64,000 nt of DNA from Couchioplanes azureus (GCF_014648355.1 NZ_BMQY01000012.1:62001-126000), one strand, 5' to 3'; positions 7,383-17,103 are shown, counted from the stretch's first letter. The notes: generated from the sequence alone by a model not told the origin. Made by a program: numbers and translations.

Positions 7383-10205
7383 ATGGACGCAGCAGCTCAC
7401 CTGCTCGCCGCCGGCCAGGGGTTGGTCCGCCCCCGCCTGCTCGACGAGCTGGACGGTCTGCGGACCGGCCGCCTCGCGATGATCGTGGCACCCGCGGGCG
7501 CGGGAAAGACCACCCTGCTGGCGCAGTACGCCGCCCGGTGGGCAGGTCGGGTCGGCGCCGTCCAGATCGAGACCGCCAGTACCCGGGCCCGCGATGTGGT
7601 CCGGGCGATCTGGCAGGCCATCCCCGCGCTGCCCGCCGCGGACCGCGGCGAGGAGGTCGACGAGCTCCTGGCCGCACTTCGTGCCGTCCGTACGACCGAC
7701 ACCCTGGTCCTCATCGACGACATCCATCTGCTGGCGGGGGCCGAGGCGTGGGCCGCGCTGGAGACGATCGTCGCGTACGTCCCGCCCTGGCTGCACATAC
7801 TCTGCTGCGGCAGGCGGATGCCCGATCTCAACCTGTGCCGCTTCGAGCTGGCCGACGCCTGCCTCGTCGACGGGGAGCACCTGCGGTTCCGGTCCTGGGA
7901 GGTCGAGCAGCTGCTCCGCGAGGTCTACCGGGAACCGATGCCTCCCGACGACGCCGCGGCACTGACCCGCAGAGTCAGCGGCTGGGCCGCGGGCCTGCAC
8001 ATGTTCCATCTGTCCACCCGCGGGCGGCCCCTCGTCGAACGCCAGCGTACGGTGGCGGCCCTCGACGGCAGGTCCGCGCTGACCCGCTCCTACCTCGCCC
8101 GTACGGTGCTCGGCGAACTGCCGCCGGAGTTGCGGGACTTCCTGGTGCGCACGTGCGTTTTCGACGTCCTGACACCGGCCCGTTGCGAGGGATTGCTCGG
8201 CGACCCCGGTGTCAGCCGGCGGCATCTGGAGGAGTTGGAGCGCAGACAGGCCTTCACCGCCAGTCCGGACGGCGGACACACCTTCCGGTATCACGAGGTG
8301 CTCCGGGCGCACCTCGCCATCACCCTCGCCGAGGAGATCGGGGAAGCGGCAGCCCGGCAGTGGCATGCCCGGGCCGCGGCGCTGCTCGCCGCCGAGGGTG
8401 CGGACCTGGAGGCGGCCCGGGCGTACGCGCGCGCGGCCGACTGGCCGGCGGTGCGGCGGCTGCTCACCCGGCTCGGCATCCGGGTGGCGGACGAGGGGGT
8501 CGAACCCTGGCTGGACCTCCTGCCGGACTGGCTGGTGGCCGAGGATCCGTGGCTGATGCTCGCCGAGGGCCGGTATCTGATGGCGTGTGGCCGGCTGACC
8601 GCGGCGGTACGCCACCTGCGCTCGGCGGAGGAACGCTTCTCCGACGAAGGCGCTCGCGCCCGTTGCCGGGCCGCCCGCCGGCTGGCGTCGACCTGGCTGC
8701 CCGGACGGGCCGTGCTCGCCGGACACTACTCCGCCGCCCTGCGGGAGGCGACCCGGCAGCATCCCACCCTGGTGGCGGCCGAGGCACAGGGTGAACCCCT
8801 GGTGCAGGCCGTGGCATACCTGCTGGCGGGCAACGTGGCCGAGGCACACCAGGCTCTGGTGGCCGGCACGGCCGACGACAGCGACGTCGGACATCTCGGC
8901 GTCCGGCTCCTGCAGGCGTGCTGGGCGATCGCCGCCGGGTCCGCGGCCGACGGCCGGCGTCAACTCGCCGAGGTGCTCGTCGAGGCCGAGCGGGCCGAGC
9001 TGCCCTGGCTGGTCCGGATGGGCCGGGCGGCCCTGGCCCTCGACGGCAGCGCGCGCGGCGCGGCCGAGGCGGCCGCGGTGGTGGGCGAATGCGACCGGGC
9101 GGGCGACCAGTGGGGCGGTGTGCTCGCCCGAGCGGTGCTCTGCCTGGTCCGTTCGCTGAGCCCGGAAGCCGGCCCGGCAGACGTGGAAGCCACCGCCGAG
9201 TTGCTGCGGCGCTGCCGCGCACTGGACGCCGGCGTGCTCGAGGCATGGGCGCAGGCGCTGGCCACCCTGGCCGCGGCACGGACGGGAATGTCCGGCACGG
9301 ACGTGGCGGCGGAGCGCCCGGAAGCCCTCGCCCGGTCCGCGGGTGTCCCGGGCGCGCGGGTGGCCGCACTCGCCGCTGCCACCCGGTGCGGCACGGCCGG
9401 CACCGACCCGCGGTCGCTGGCCCTCCAGTGCGGCTTGCCGGTCCGGGTGGCCGGCAGGTGGGCGGGTGTGGAGAGCCCGGCGGCCGGGGTCCGCGAGCCG
9501 GCCCCGGTCGAGGTCCGGTGTTTCGGCGGATTTCAGCTGCGGCTGCACGACCGGCCACTGGACCTGTCGATGGTCAAGCCGCGGGCCCGGACGATGTTGC
9601 GACTGCTCGCCATGCACGCCGGCCGGCCCGTGCACCGCGAGGCCCTCATCGAGGCGCTCTGGTCCGCCCTGCCGCCCGGGGCCGCAACCCGCAACCTCCA
9701 CGTCACGATGTCGAGTCTGCGCACGTTCCTCTCGCCGGGCGGCCCTCGCGGGTGCGCGGGGCTGGTGGCACGCAACGGCGACGCGTACCACTTGTCCCTG
9801 CCGGAGGGCGGCTACAGCGACGTGACCGACTTCCGCGGCGCGCTGAAGCAGAGCCGTCAGGCGCGTCTCGCCGGTGACGCGGCGTCGGCCGCCGCCGCCC
9901 TGCAACGGGCGTTGCTGGCGTACGGCGGCGACCTGCTGCCGGAGGAGGGGCCCGCGGAATGGGTGGTGTGGGAACGCGACATGCTCCGCCGCGAGGCCGC
10001 CGAGGCGGCCGCCGCGCTCGCCGCCGACGCCCTGGCCGCCGGCCGGTACGAGGAGGCCGTCGTCGCGGCAGAGCGGTGCGTCCAGATCGACCGCTACAGC
10101 GACGAGGGCTGGCGCTCGCTGGTCGACGGGTACGACCGTCTCGGTCACCGGGCGGCCGCCGCGCGGGCTCGCGACAGCTACGCCGAGATCGTCGCCTCGC
10201 TGTAG
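7383..10205 (+). CDS. STAND-ATPase/SARP-type regulator next to the eCIS locus
   Basis: 940 aa. The N-terminal part is a MalT-like STAND ATPase: P-loop APAGAGKTTL at about residues 38-47 and a Walker-B-like strand LVLIDDIHLL. A helical-repeat region spans about residues 330-690. The C-terminus carries an OmpR-type winged helix (VEVRCFGGFQLRL, from about residue 709) followed by a BTAD domain (from about residue 815 to the end). The DNA-binding and BTAD modules are therefore at the C-terminus, the reverse of the classical SARP order. It ends 21 bases from the convergent end of the injection-system operon, so it is the obvious candidate regulator of the locus; that link is inference. ATG is preceded by AAGGGAAG. 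Confidence 0.85.
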   Translation: MDAAAHLLAAGQGLVRPRLLDELDGLRTGRLAMIVAPAGAGKTTLLAQYAARWAGRVGAVQIETASTRARDVVRAIWQAIPALPAADRGEEVDELLAALRAVRTTDTLVLIDDIHLLAGAEAWAALETIVAYVPPWLHILCCGRRMPDLNLCRFELADACLVDGEHLRFRSWEVEQLLREVYREPMPPDDAAALTRRVSGWAAGLHMFHLSTRGRPLVERQRTVAALDGRSALTRSYLARTVLGELPPELRDFLVRTCVFDVLTPARCEGLLGDPGVSRRHLEELERRQAFTASPDGGHTFRYHEVLRAHLAITLAEEIGEAAARQWHARAAALLAAEGADLEAARAYARAADWPAVRRLLTRLGIRVADEGVEPWLDLLPDWLVAEDPWLMLAEGRYLMACGRLTAAVRHLRSAEERFSDEGARARCRAARRLASTWLPGRAVLAGHYSAALREATRQHPTLVAAEAQGEPLVQAVAYLLAGNVAEAHQALVAGTADDSDVGHLGVRLLQACWAIAAGSAADGRRQLAEVLVEAERAELPWLVRMGRAALALDGSARGAAEAAAVVGECDRAGDQWGGVLARAVLCLVRSLSPEAGPADVEATAELLRRCRALDAGVLEAWAQALATLAAARTGMSGTDVAAERPEALARSAGVPGARVAALAAATRCGTAGTDPRSLALQCGLPVRVAGRWAGVESPAAGVREPAPVEVRCFGGFQLRLHDRPLDLSMVKPRARTMLRLLAMHAGRPVHREALIEALWSALPPGAATRNLHVTMSSLRTFLSPGGPRGCAGLVARNGDAYHLSLPEGGYSDVTDFRGALKQSRQARLAGDAASAAAALQRALLAYGGDLLPEEGPAEWVVWERDMLRREAAEAAAALAADALAAGRYEEAVVAAERCVQIDRYSDEGWRSLVDGYDRLGHRAAAARARDSYAEIVASL

Positions 10206-10226
10206 GTGGTGCGGTCGCCTTCCGCG

Positions 10227-11270
10227 CTAGCGCCGAGCGTCGAACTCGAGCTCCGCCAGTGCGCACACCCGGGCCGGTGCCATCCCGTAGGTCGACATGA
10301 CCGTCAGCCGGATCCCGGTCGCGTCGCTGACCCGCAGGTCGAAATACTGCGGGCCCGGCTGATCGCGCAACGCGAGGGTTTGCGCCGGGGCCGGCCCGGA
10401 ACCGGTCAGCACGACGGCCTTCAGCTCGCCCGGCCGGCCCTGGTGGGCGAACCGCTCGGGATCCGACGACACCCCGGCGGTGACGATCACCCGCAGCAGC
10501 CGCACCCGCTCGGCGAAGACCAGCTCCACCCATGCGCCGACCGGCTTACCGGTGGGCGCCCAGTACCGGTTGCTCTTGCCGTCGACCAGGTTGGCCGGTG
10601 CCGCACCCCGGGCGGCGGACGACGCCTCGCCGGCGCGCGCGGCGAGGCGGAACGACGCCGTGAAGCGGTCCCGGACCGCATCGTCGGCCCGCCTCAGCAA
10701 GCCGGTGGGCACGGCCATCACCGCCGTCACCGCCAGCGCGGCGAGGAGCACCGTCCACACCATCCGGGCCGTTCCCGGGCCGCCCCGCACCCGGCGGCGG
10801 GTGCCGGCGTCGTGGACTCGCCGGGCGGTCCACCGTGCCCGCCACCGCCGCCACCAGGAGAGCCGCGGTGGCGCGGCGGCCTCGGTCAGCGGCGCTCCGC
10901 AGGCGCGGCAGAATCGCCGGCCGAGGGTGTTGCCGGCCGCGCAGCGCGGACACGGCTGCTCGTCGGCGCCCAGCGGGCGCGGCTCCGGCGGGACCACGAC
11001 GTGCCGCCGGGTTCTGGTCTCCCCCGGGCGTACCGCCTCGGGTGTCTCGCTCGGCCGGTCCGCCTCGATCGGCACCGCCGCCGGACCGGGCGCGGCCTCC
11101 TCGGCCCGTGGTGCCTGCGGAACGGCAGACTGCGATGCCGGCGCCTGCGCCGGAGGCGCCTCCGGCTCGGTGGAAGCGGTGTCCCAGTCCAGGAAGGCCC
11201 CGCACTCCCCGCAGAACTGCACGCCCTGCGGGCTGCGTTCGCCACATTCGACGCAGACGACAACGGCCAC
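10227..11270 (-). CDS. Zinc-ribbon, single-pass membrane, discoidin-like (NADase-type glycan-binding) protein
   Basis: 347 aa from a GTG start two bases after the stop of the gpI gene, with GAGGAG upstream; the longer frame upstream overlaps the gpI gene and is not used. Two zinc ribbons are visible: CVECG...CGECG at the start and CPRCA...CRACG near residue 120. A basic segment and a transmembrane helix (about residues 170-190) follow. The last 150 residues form a discoidin-like domain with NLVDGKSNRYWAP and a conserved Trp/Val-rich core, as in modules that bind glycans. It is the last gene of the particle operon. A membrane anchor for the injection system is a plausible role, but unproven. 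Confidence 0.75.
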   Translation of the reverse strand: MAVVVCVECGERSPQGVQFCGECGAFLDWDTASTEPEAPPAQAPASQSAVPQAPRAEEAAPGPAAVPIEADRPSETPEAVRPGETRTRRHVVVPPEPRPLGADEQPCPRCAAGNTLGRRFCRACGAPLTEAAAPPRLSWWRRWRARWTARRVHDAGTRRRVRGGPGTARMVWTVLLAALAVTAVMAVPTGLLRRADDAVRDRFTASFRLAARAGEASSAARGAAPANLVDGKSNRYWAPTGKPVGAWVELVFAERVRLLRVIVTAGVSSDPERFAHQGRPGELKAVVLTGSGPAPAQTLALRDQPGPQYFDLRVSDATGIRLTVMSTYGMAPARVCALAELEFDARR

Positions 11271-11272
11271 GG

Positions 11273-11824
11273 TCAGCTCCTCGCCGAGACGTCGACCGTG
11301 ACGCGGACGTGTGCCGGCACCAGTTCCACGACGACCTGGCGCAGCCGCCGCTGGTCCACGTCCCGTACGTCCGCCACGCGGACGCGCACCACCACCTGTG
11401 GCGGGCCGTCGCCCGGCAGCGGGCCGCCCGCCCGGTCCGACCAGGCGCACAGACCGCTGTCGGCGATGTCGACATCGCCACCGGTCAGCAGACGCACGTG
11501 TTCCGCCAGCCCCCGCTTGGTGCCGCGCCAGCGGTGCAGCTGCACCGCCTGTGCCACCAGCTCCCGGCGCTGCCCCACGGTCCAGCTCTCGTCCACCGCG
11601 AAGGCCACCCAGTCGGCCAGCCAGCAGACGAAGTCCTCCGGCGCGAGCCGCGGGTCCAGATAGTCGGCGAAACAGTCCAACGTGAGGATGATCGGCGCCA
11701 GGACCTCGTCGAGCGCGCTGGTGAAGCGGAGGGTGAAATCGTCGTCCAGGTAGACCGCCGGCAACCGCTCCGCGATCGGCAGCGGTGTCGCCAACCCGGC
11801 CATGGCCGTCCGCATGCTGGTCAT
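11273..11824 (-). CDS. Phage tail protein I-like baseplate protein
   Basis: 183 aa. The sequence matches the tail-protein family of eCIS and phages (P2 gpI-like): ERLPAVYLDDDFTLRF, the region TLDCFADYLDPRLAPEDF with LADWVAF, and AVQLHRWRGTKRGL. It should form part of the baseplate wedge together with the gpJ-like protein. The start overlaps the gpJ stop by four bases (ATGA), indicating translational coupling. Confidence 0.85.
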   Translation of the reverse strand: MTSMRTAMAGLATPLPIAERLPAVYLDDDFTLRFTSALDEVLAPIILTLDCFADYLDPRLAPEDFVCWLADWVAFAVDESWTVGQRRELVAQAVQLHRWRGTKRGLAEHVRLLTGGDVDIADSGLCAWSDRAGGPLPGDGPPQVVVRVRVADVRDVDQRRLRQVVVELVPAHVRVTVDVSARS

Positions 11825-13755
11825 CGCTTCGACACCCGGACCTGGTGGCCGTACGAGAAGACCAGGGCGTGCGGCAGCAGGTCCAGACGTTGCACCGCGC
11901 CGCCCCGCTCACCGGTCGTGGGGTCCGCCCCGAACAGCCGGACCTCCTCCACCAGTTCCACCCCGCTCAGGCGCTGCAGCACGGCGAACACCTCCCCCGC
12001 CTGCACCGGGCGGCCGAACGGCCAGCCGGTGCCGTCGGGGCCGCCGCGCAGCGGATCGAGGTATCCGTACAGCGCCCGGACGGCCCGTTCGCGCAGCGCC
12101 TCCGGCGACGTACGGGCCCGGGCCTGCACCTGCGCCACCACGGTGACACCCTGGTAGAAGGGCGGTTCGACGGAGATCCGGGCGCCCAGGCAGCGCCGTT
12201 CCTCGAGGTGCCGGGCGATCCTGCCGAGAATCGTCCGGCTCGGTCTGAGATCCTCGAACACCGGCTCCGGGGACTCGGCGCAGGCCGGTACGACCAGCAC
12301 CCGGACGCCCTCGGAGCCCTCGTCGACCGGCACACACCGTACCCGGGCGACCTCGGGCGCGGCCTCGCGAGCCAGGTGCTCGTAGTCCTCGACCGTGACC
12401 GCCCGCTCGCGGGTGCGCAGCAGCAGCGGTCCCCGGATCGCGGCGTCCCGCACCGATTCGCCGTCGACGCCGCCCGCCGCGGGTCGGCGGTTGGCGACCG
12501 TGCTGACGAACGCCACCGGATCGCGGGCGACCTGCAGCACGTTGCGCGCGACATTGCCGCGCAGCCCGCCCCCGGTGCGGTACTCCGGCACCCGGATCGG
12601 CGCACCCTTGGGTGGCACCCCGCCGTAGTACACCAGCCGGCCGTCCGGTTCGCGGACCGCCGGGCCGAACACCACCTCGCCCGCGACGCGGTCGAGGACG
12701 AGATGGCGGTCGTACGGGCCGGACTGGGCGAACGTCGCCACTTCCCGCCACTCCTGCCAGCCGTCGCCCCCGGCGACCTCCACGACGAGCGGGCCCTCTC
12801 CGGGCACCACCGGCCGCCGGGCCAACGGGAAGCGCTGACCGGGCACGCCCTCGGAGATGCCCAGCACCTCGCCCCGGACGATCTCGGCGTGGACGGCCGC
12901 CACGGTGCCGCCCACCACGGCGGCCTCGGCCGACACGATCTTCGGAGAGACCGTGTAGAACGGCTGGTCGGGCCCGGGCGGCACGATCCGGCAGCGCAGC
13001 CAGCCCGCCAGCTGACGGCCCACCAGCGACGTGGCGTGATCCTCCGGTACGTGCAGCAGGACGTCGCCGGCCCGGTTGAAGCCACCCGTGGTGTCCCGCT
13101 CGACCTCGCACTCGGCCCACCCGCCGCCCTGCCATGCCTCCCATACCCAGGGCGGGTTACGCGGGTCCACGCCGACACCCTTGGTGACGCAGTCGAGGCG
13201 CAACAGGACCGCGCAGGACGGCACGGCCGCCGACAGCCCGAGGTAGAGTGCGTCCCCCGATTGCGGTGGTGCGCCGAAGGCGTCGATACCGGCACCGGAC
13301 CGCAGGTCGTCGGTGCGGTTCCGGGGTTGCCCGGCACCACCGGTCATCGCCCGGGCCAGCTCGGCGGAGACGATCCGCAGCTCACGTTCGGTGGTGAAGA
13401 CGACCGGTTCCTCCACCTCGTTGCGTACGCTCGCCACCTGCGCTCCGGCCGGCACAGTCACGTCGTTGTGCTGCGGCGCCGACAACCAGAAGGTGACGTC
13501 GCCGCGGGCGGCCGTGGGCGGGAAGAGCCGTACCCCGATCAGCTCGAGGAACCGCAGGTAATGCAGGTCCGGTACCCGGTTGAGCCGGTACACCAGCTGA
13601 TCGACCATCGACGCGAAGGTCTCGATGAGCGTCACACCGGGATCGGAGACGTTGTGGTCGGTCCACTCGGGACAGCGTTCCTGGACCCGCCGCTTCGCCT
13701 CGTCGACGAAGTCCTGGAACCGGCGGTCGTCCAGGTGGGGTACCGGCAGCGGCAT
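11821..13755 (-). CDS. Baseplate J-like protein
   Basis: 644 aa from the ATG at 13755, which overlaps the stop of the gp25 gene (TGATG); the longer open frame upstream is inside the gp25 gene. The N-terminus MPLPVPHLDDRRFQDFVDEA, then SDPGVTLIETFA and DQLVYRLNRVPD, is typical of putative baseplate assembly proteins of the gpJ family in contractile injection systems. The central part includes ITVEDYEHLAREAAP-like sequence (seen as VTVEDYEHLAREAAPEV) characteristic of these wedge proteins. It would connect the spike hub to the sheath-triggering ring. Confidence 0.9.
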   Translation of the reverse strand: MPLPVPHLDDRRFQDFVDEAKRRVQERCPEWTDHNVSDPGVTLIETFASMVDQLVYRLNRVPDLHYLRFLELIGVRLFPPTAARGDVTFWLSAPQHNDVTVPAGAQVASVRNEVEEPVVFTTERELRIVSAELARAMTGGAGQPRNRTDDLRSGAGIDAFGAPPQSGDALYLGLSAAVPSCAVLLRLDCVTKGVGVDPRNPPWVWEAWQGGGWAECEVERDTTGGFNRAGDVLLHVPEDHATSLVGRQLAGWLRCRIVPPGPDQPFYTVSPKIVSAEAAVVGGTVAAVHAEIVRGEVLGISEGVPGQRFPLARRPVVPGEGPLVVEVAGGDGWQEWREVATFAQSGPYDRHLVLDRVAGEVVFGPAVREPDGRLVYYGGVPPKGAPIRVPEYRTGGGLRGNVARNVLQVARDPVAFVSTVANRRPAAGGVDGESVRDAAIRGPLLLRTRERAVTVEDYEHLAREAAPEVARVRCVPVDEGSEGVRVLVVPACAESPEPVFEDLRPSRTILGRIARHLEERRCLGARISVEPPFYQGVTVVAQVQARARTSPEALRERAVRALYGYLDPLRGGPDGTGWPFGRPVQAGEVFAVLQRLSGVELVEEVRLFGADPTTGERGGAVQRLDLLPHALVFSYGHQVRVSKR

Positions 13756-14165
13756 CAGCTCTCCACCTCCTCGTGGGTGGGGATGACATAGAACGGGAAG
13801 ACGAGGTTGCGCGGATCGTTGCTGCCGCGCAGGGTGTAGCGGATGTCGATCAGCAGCGTGCCGGCCTCCACGGCGTCGAACCCGACGATGACGTCGGTCA
13901 GGTCGATCCGCGGCTCCCAGCGCTCCAGCGACCGGCGTACCTCGTAGGCGATACGCCCGGCGGTCGCGGCGTCGGCCGGCGCGAAGACCAGATCGTGGAT
14001 GGCGCAACCGAACTCCGGCCGCATCGGCCGCTCCCCCGGCGCGGTGGCCAGGATCAGCCGGACGCTCTCGATGATCTCCCGCTCGCCCCGGACCAGGGCC
14101 ACCGATCCGGTCGCGTCGGTACGCAACGGGAAGGCCCAGCCAGCGCCGATGAACTCGGTGTTCAC
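13755..14165 (-). CDS. GPW/gp25-family baseplate protein
   Basis: 136 aa from the GTG at 14165, chosen because GGAGG lies seven bases upstream; another GTG at 14183 would add six residues without such a site. Family features are GWAFPLRTDATG, RGEREIIESVRLIL, the conserved E-R-P-M-R-P-E-F-G (GERPMRPEFG) and the closing RYTLRGSNDPRNLVFPFY. T4 gp25 homologues are baseplate wedge proteins that start sheath polymerisation, and the EF/RPEFG loop matches that role. Confidence 0.92.
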   Translation of the reverse strand: MNTEFIGAGWAFPLRTDATGSVALVRGEREIIESVRLILATAPGERPMRPEFGCAIHDLVFAPADAATAGRIAYEVRRSLERWEPRIDLTDVIVGFDAVEAGTLLIDIRYTLRGSNDPRNLVFPFYVIPTHEEVES

Positions 14166-14187
14166 GGCGTACCTCCGATCCACGTGC

Positions 14188-15894
14188 TCAGTTCAGCTTG
14201 ATCATGGCGCCGCGGACGGTGACCTGGCCGTTCGCGGTCAGTTCCGCCTCGGACGTCGCGGTGATCGACACCTTCTGGCCTTTGAGCTCCAGGGGGCCGG
14301 TGCCGGCATCGACGGTCACGCCGCTGCTGCCCTTGATCTCGACGACGCCCCGCTTCTTGTCCAGGCGGACGCTGAGCTTGCCGTCTCCCGTGGCCACGAC
14401 GATGCCGTCGTTCTCCACCAGCTCCACCCGGTGCCCGGTCCGGGACACGAACCCGCGTACCGCGATCTCTCCGCTGGCGCCGTCGATCGGGTCCGTACCG
14501 AGGGTCGGCACGCCGTCCTTGCCGTTGTGGAGCCCGCCCAGCACGTACGGCTCGCCCAGGTCGGCGCCGGCGAAGCCCACCAGCACCTCGTCGCCGACCT
14601 CCGGGAGGATCAGCGTGCCGCGCTGCTTGCCGGCTCCAGCCTGCGCGGTACGCGCCCAGCCGCTGGTGAAGTCCTTGCCCAGCCAGGGAAAGGTGAGCCG
14701 CACCCGGCCGAGCTTCTGCGGGTCCCGGACGTCACTGACGATCGCCGGCACCAGCCCCGCCGCGCCCCGCGTGCCGGAGTGCGCGCCGGTGACGAGCCCG
14801 TGCAGGGACCGCTCCTGGCGACCCGAGACCGTGAACGCGGTGGTGTAGCCCGCGTGCTCACTGAACAGGTGCCGGGTACTGGTCAACGTGTACTTGCCGA
14901 GGAAGGGCTCCGACACGTTCGCCAGGGTGACCGCCGCACCGGCGCGCAGCTTCGGGTTGCCCTTCGCCACCCCTTCCAGCTCGACGCAGGCACCGCCGAG
15001 CTGTCCGGCGAGAGCGTCCGCGACCGCCTTCACCATGCCGGGCGTGTGCCAGGACGCGTCCGCGGCCAGCAACGGCGGAGCGTCGAAGGTGCGGGCCAGC
15101 GCGACCGGGTCGGCACCGGGCACCTCGGTGCCCGCCGTGTGCGGGGTGGCGGTGGCGCTGACCTCGCGCTTGTTCGCGAAATCCCACCCCCGAGCCTCCA
15201 CCTGCGGGACCTGTTCCGCCGCGCTGACGCAGGCTCGCAGCGACACCAGGTTGCTGTGCGCCTCGAGCACCAACGGGTTGCTGGTGGCCTTCGCCGCGGT
15301 GTCGGGGGCACCGCTGGGTGCCGTCGGCAGCCGGAAGTCGAGGGCGCCGTCCACGACGGCGAGCTGCGCACCGACGAGATCGGCAAGCCGGGACAGGAAG
15401 TCCCAGTCGCTGATGTTGTCCTGACTCAGCTGCGTGTCGCTCTGGCCGCCGACGCCCGGCAGCGCGTCGATCCGGCCGGCCTTGAGTCCCGCCCGTGCGG
15501 CGACCTTGCGGACGACGTCGGCGACGGTCATGTTCGGGTACGCCGCGACCCGCCGCCCCCGGAACAGCCGGTGCGCGACGTCGAGCCCTCGAACCTGCAG
15601 AAACGTACCGGTGCGGTCGAGCTCCAGCTCGACCGCCGTGACCTCACCGGCCGCCAGTTGCTGGGGGCCGCCCGCATCGGCGGTCTGCACCTTGAGCGTG
15701 ACCTCGGCCCCGATGGTCAGCCGGACCTTGGTGAGCACGAGCTGCTGCGGGTCCCGGAAGCGCAGGACGAACATGTCGGGCAGGTTGCGGCTGTCCTCGA
15801 CGTACGCATAGGTCAGCAGGGCGGCCACGTCGGCGGGCAGCGCCGTGCCCGCCACCTCGACCAGCAGCGTGTTGGCGAAACTCTCATTGGCCAT
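14188..15894 (-). CDS. VgrG-like central spike / baseplate hub protein
   Basis: 568 aa from ATG 15894; the start overlaps the end of the LysM gene by 11 bases, and the longer frame upstream is that gene's shadow. N-terminal two-thirds: gp27-like hub (YVEDSRNLPDMFVLRF, YPNMTVADVVRKVA, DWDFLSRLADLVGA). Then a gp5 OB-fold with IVSDVRDPQKLGRVRLTFPW and LPEVGDEVLVGF. The tail has short beta-strands (RLDKKRGVVEIKGSSGVTVD) for the spike shaft. The PAAR tip is encoded separately at 36.4 kb. Equivalent to the spike protein of Afp/PVC particles. Confidence 0.92.
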   Translation of the reverse strand: MANESFANTLLVEVAGTALPADVAALLTYAYVEDSRNLPDMFVLRFRDPQQLVLTKVRLTIGAEVTLKVQTADAGGPQQLAAGEVTAVELELDRTGTFLQVRGLDVAHRLFRGRRVAAYPNMTVADVVRKVAARAGLKAGRIDALPGVGGQSDTQLSQDNISDWDFLSRLADLVGAQLAVVDGALDFRLPTAPSGAPDTAAKATSNPLVLEAHSNLVSLRACVSAAEQVPQVEARGWDFANKREVSATATPHTAGTEVPGADPVALARTFDAPPLLAADASWHTPGMVKAVADALAGQLGGACVELEGVAKGNPKLRAGAAVTLANVSEPFLGKYTLTSTRHLFSEHAGYTTAFTVSGRQERSLHGLVTGAHSGTRGAAGLVPAIVSDVRDPQKLGRVRLTFPWLGKDFTSGWARTAQAGAGKQRGTLILPEVGDEVLVGFAGADLGEPYVLGGLHNGKDGVPTLGTDPIDGASGEIAVRGFVSRTGHRVELVENDGIVVATGDGKLSVRLDKKRGVVEIKGSSGVTVDAGTGPLELKGQKVSITATSEAELTANGQVTVRGAMIKLN

Positions 15895-16648
15895 GCGCCT
15901 GCTCCAGCTCATCGAGGGCGGGGATGAGCAGCCGGCTGCCGGGGCGCAACCGCATCGGATCGTCGATCCCGTTGGCCTCGGCGATGTCGCGCCACAACAC
16001 CGGATCGCCGTAGGCCTGGAAGGCCACCGAGGGCAAGGTGTCGCCGGCCACGACGACGTGCACGTCCCGCGCGGCCAGCGATCCCGACGTGGGATTCTGG
16101 CCGCCCTGCTCGCCGGAGATCTCCTCGAGCGCCACCGTGCAGAGTGCCCGGACCGGGGTGCCGCTCGGCGTGAACAGGGTGTACTTGGCGGTGACACTGC
16201 TGACGTACGCCGGGAAGCTGGTGAGCCCGCCCCAGCGCAGGATGACCCACGGCGGTGAGCCCTTCTTGCCCTGCCGGCTCTTCACGGTGGGCACGCAGCA
16301 CTCGAAGAGCTTCTCGACCGACTTGACCACCTTGTCGTCCATGCTGTCGGTGGCGTCGAAGAACATCTCGAGGCTGAGCTTGCTCGGATCGGAGCCGGTG
16401 AACTCGGGCGGCCCGCTCTTCGCGGCGTTGCGCTGGGCCTCCCGCTTCCACTTGGCATTCTTCGTCAGGCTCAGTTCTCGGGGATTGAACTGGAAGGGGA
16501 TGGTGCCGAGCACCGCCTTCCCGGGTTCGGCGGTGCCACCCCCGGCCGGCGGCTCGTGCAGTTCCAGGTACGCATGCTGCAGGCTGGCCGGTGCGCCGGC
16601 CTTCGCCGGCGCGGCGCCCGCTGCGGTGAACGTGACGGGGGACGTCAT
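15884..16648 (-). CDS. LysM-domain CIS tube/baseplate adaptor protein
   Basis: 254 aa. It carries the family opening LGTIPFQFNPRELSLTKNAK and KLSLEMFFDATDS, and a C-terminal LysM-like module (VVAGDTLPSVAFQAYGDP then RLRPGSRLLIPAL). Proteins of this type sit between tube and spike (gp53-like, Afp7). Only one base separates its ATG from the stop of the tube gene upstream. Confidence 0.9.
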   Translation of the reverse strand: MTSPVTFTAAGAAPAKAGAPASLQHAYLELHEPPAGGGTAEPGKAVLGTIPFQFNPRELSLTKNAKWKREAQRNAAKSGPPEFTGSDPSKLSLEMFFDATDSMDDKVVKSVEKLFECCVPTVKSRQGKKGSPPWVILRWGGLTSFPAYVSSVTAKYTLFTPSGTPVRALCTVALEEISGEQGGQNPTSGSLAARDVHVVVAGDTLPSVAFQAYGDPVLWRDIAEANGIDDPMRLRPGSRLLIPALDELEQAHGQ

Positions 16649-16649
16649 G

Positions 16650-17084
16650 TCAGCGACCCGACGGCCCGAGGAAACCGTGGTGAGCCAGCTCGATCGTCTC
16701 GACGGCGACCTTCGCGGTGTCCGGGTTCAGCTGTGGCCCGCTCCAGCGCACCGGGACCACGTCCATCAGGCTCCAGCTGGCGACGATCGTGCCTTCCAGG
16801 GTGCGCGCCTCGATGGTGGCGGTCTTGCGTTTCACCCCGGCGGCCATCCCGGCGAACCACTGGGCGATCTTGGTGCTGTCGCGGGTGACGGGCCGCGACA
16901 GCTTGACGTTGGAGTACCTGAGCCGGGTGGGCAGCTGCCAGATCCAGCCGTTGTTGCCGCCCTCCTCCCGCTGCTCCATGACGAACTCGCAGCCGAGCCC
17001 CTCGCAGCTGTTGAAGGCGCCGAGACTCTGGTCGTCGATCTTGACGACGAAGCAGACGGCGACGGCTTCCTCGATGTCGGTCAT
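16650..17084 (-). CDS. Second tail-tube protein (gp19-like)
   Basis: 144 aa. The pattern FVVKIDDQSLGAFNSCEGLG, then the region RLRYSNVKLSRPVT, then SWSLMDVVPVRWSGPQL, is that of T4 gp19/Hcp-fold tube proteins. Its place beside the LysM and spike genes suggests it is the tube-initiating form, distinct from the main tube protein at 20.0 kb. TGA is followed after one base by the next ATG. Confidence 0.9.
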   Translation of the reverse strand: MTDIEEAVAVCFVVKIDDQSLGAFNSCEGLGCEFVMEQREEGGNNGWIWQLPTRLRYSNVKLSRPVTRDSTKIAQWFAGMAAGVKRKTATIEARTLEGTIVASWSLMDVVPVRWSGPQLNPDTAKVAVETIELAHHGFLGPSGR

Positions 17085-17103
17085 GGTGGTGGGCTCTCCT
17101 CCG

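Noticed and set aside
13773-15927. Long plus-strand frames opposite the spike and gp25 genes
   Set aside because: Low-complexity His/Arg/Gly-rich translations typical of antisense frames in high-GC genes; the minus-strand genes are clearly real.
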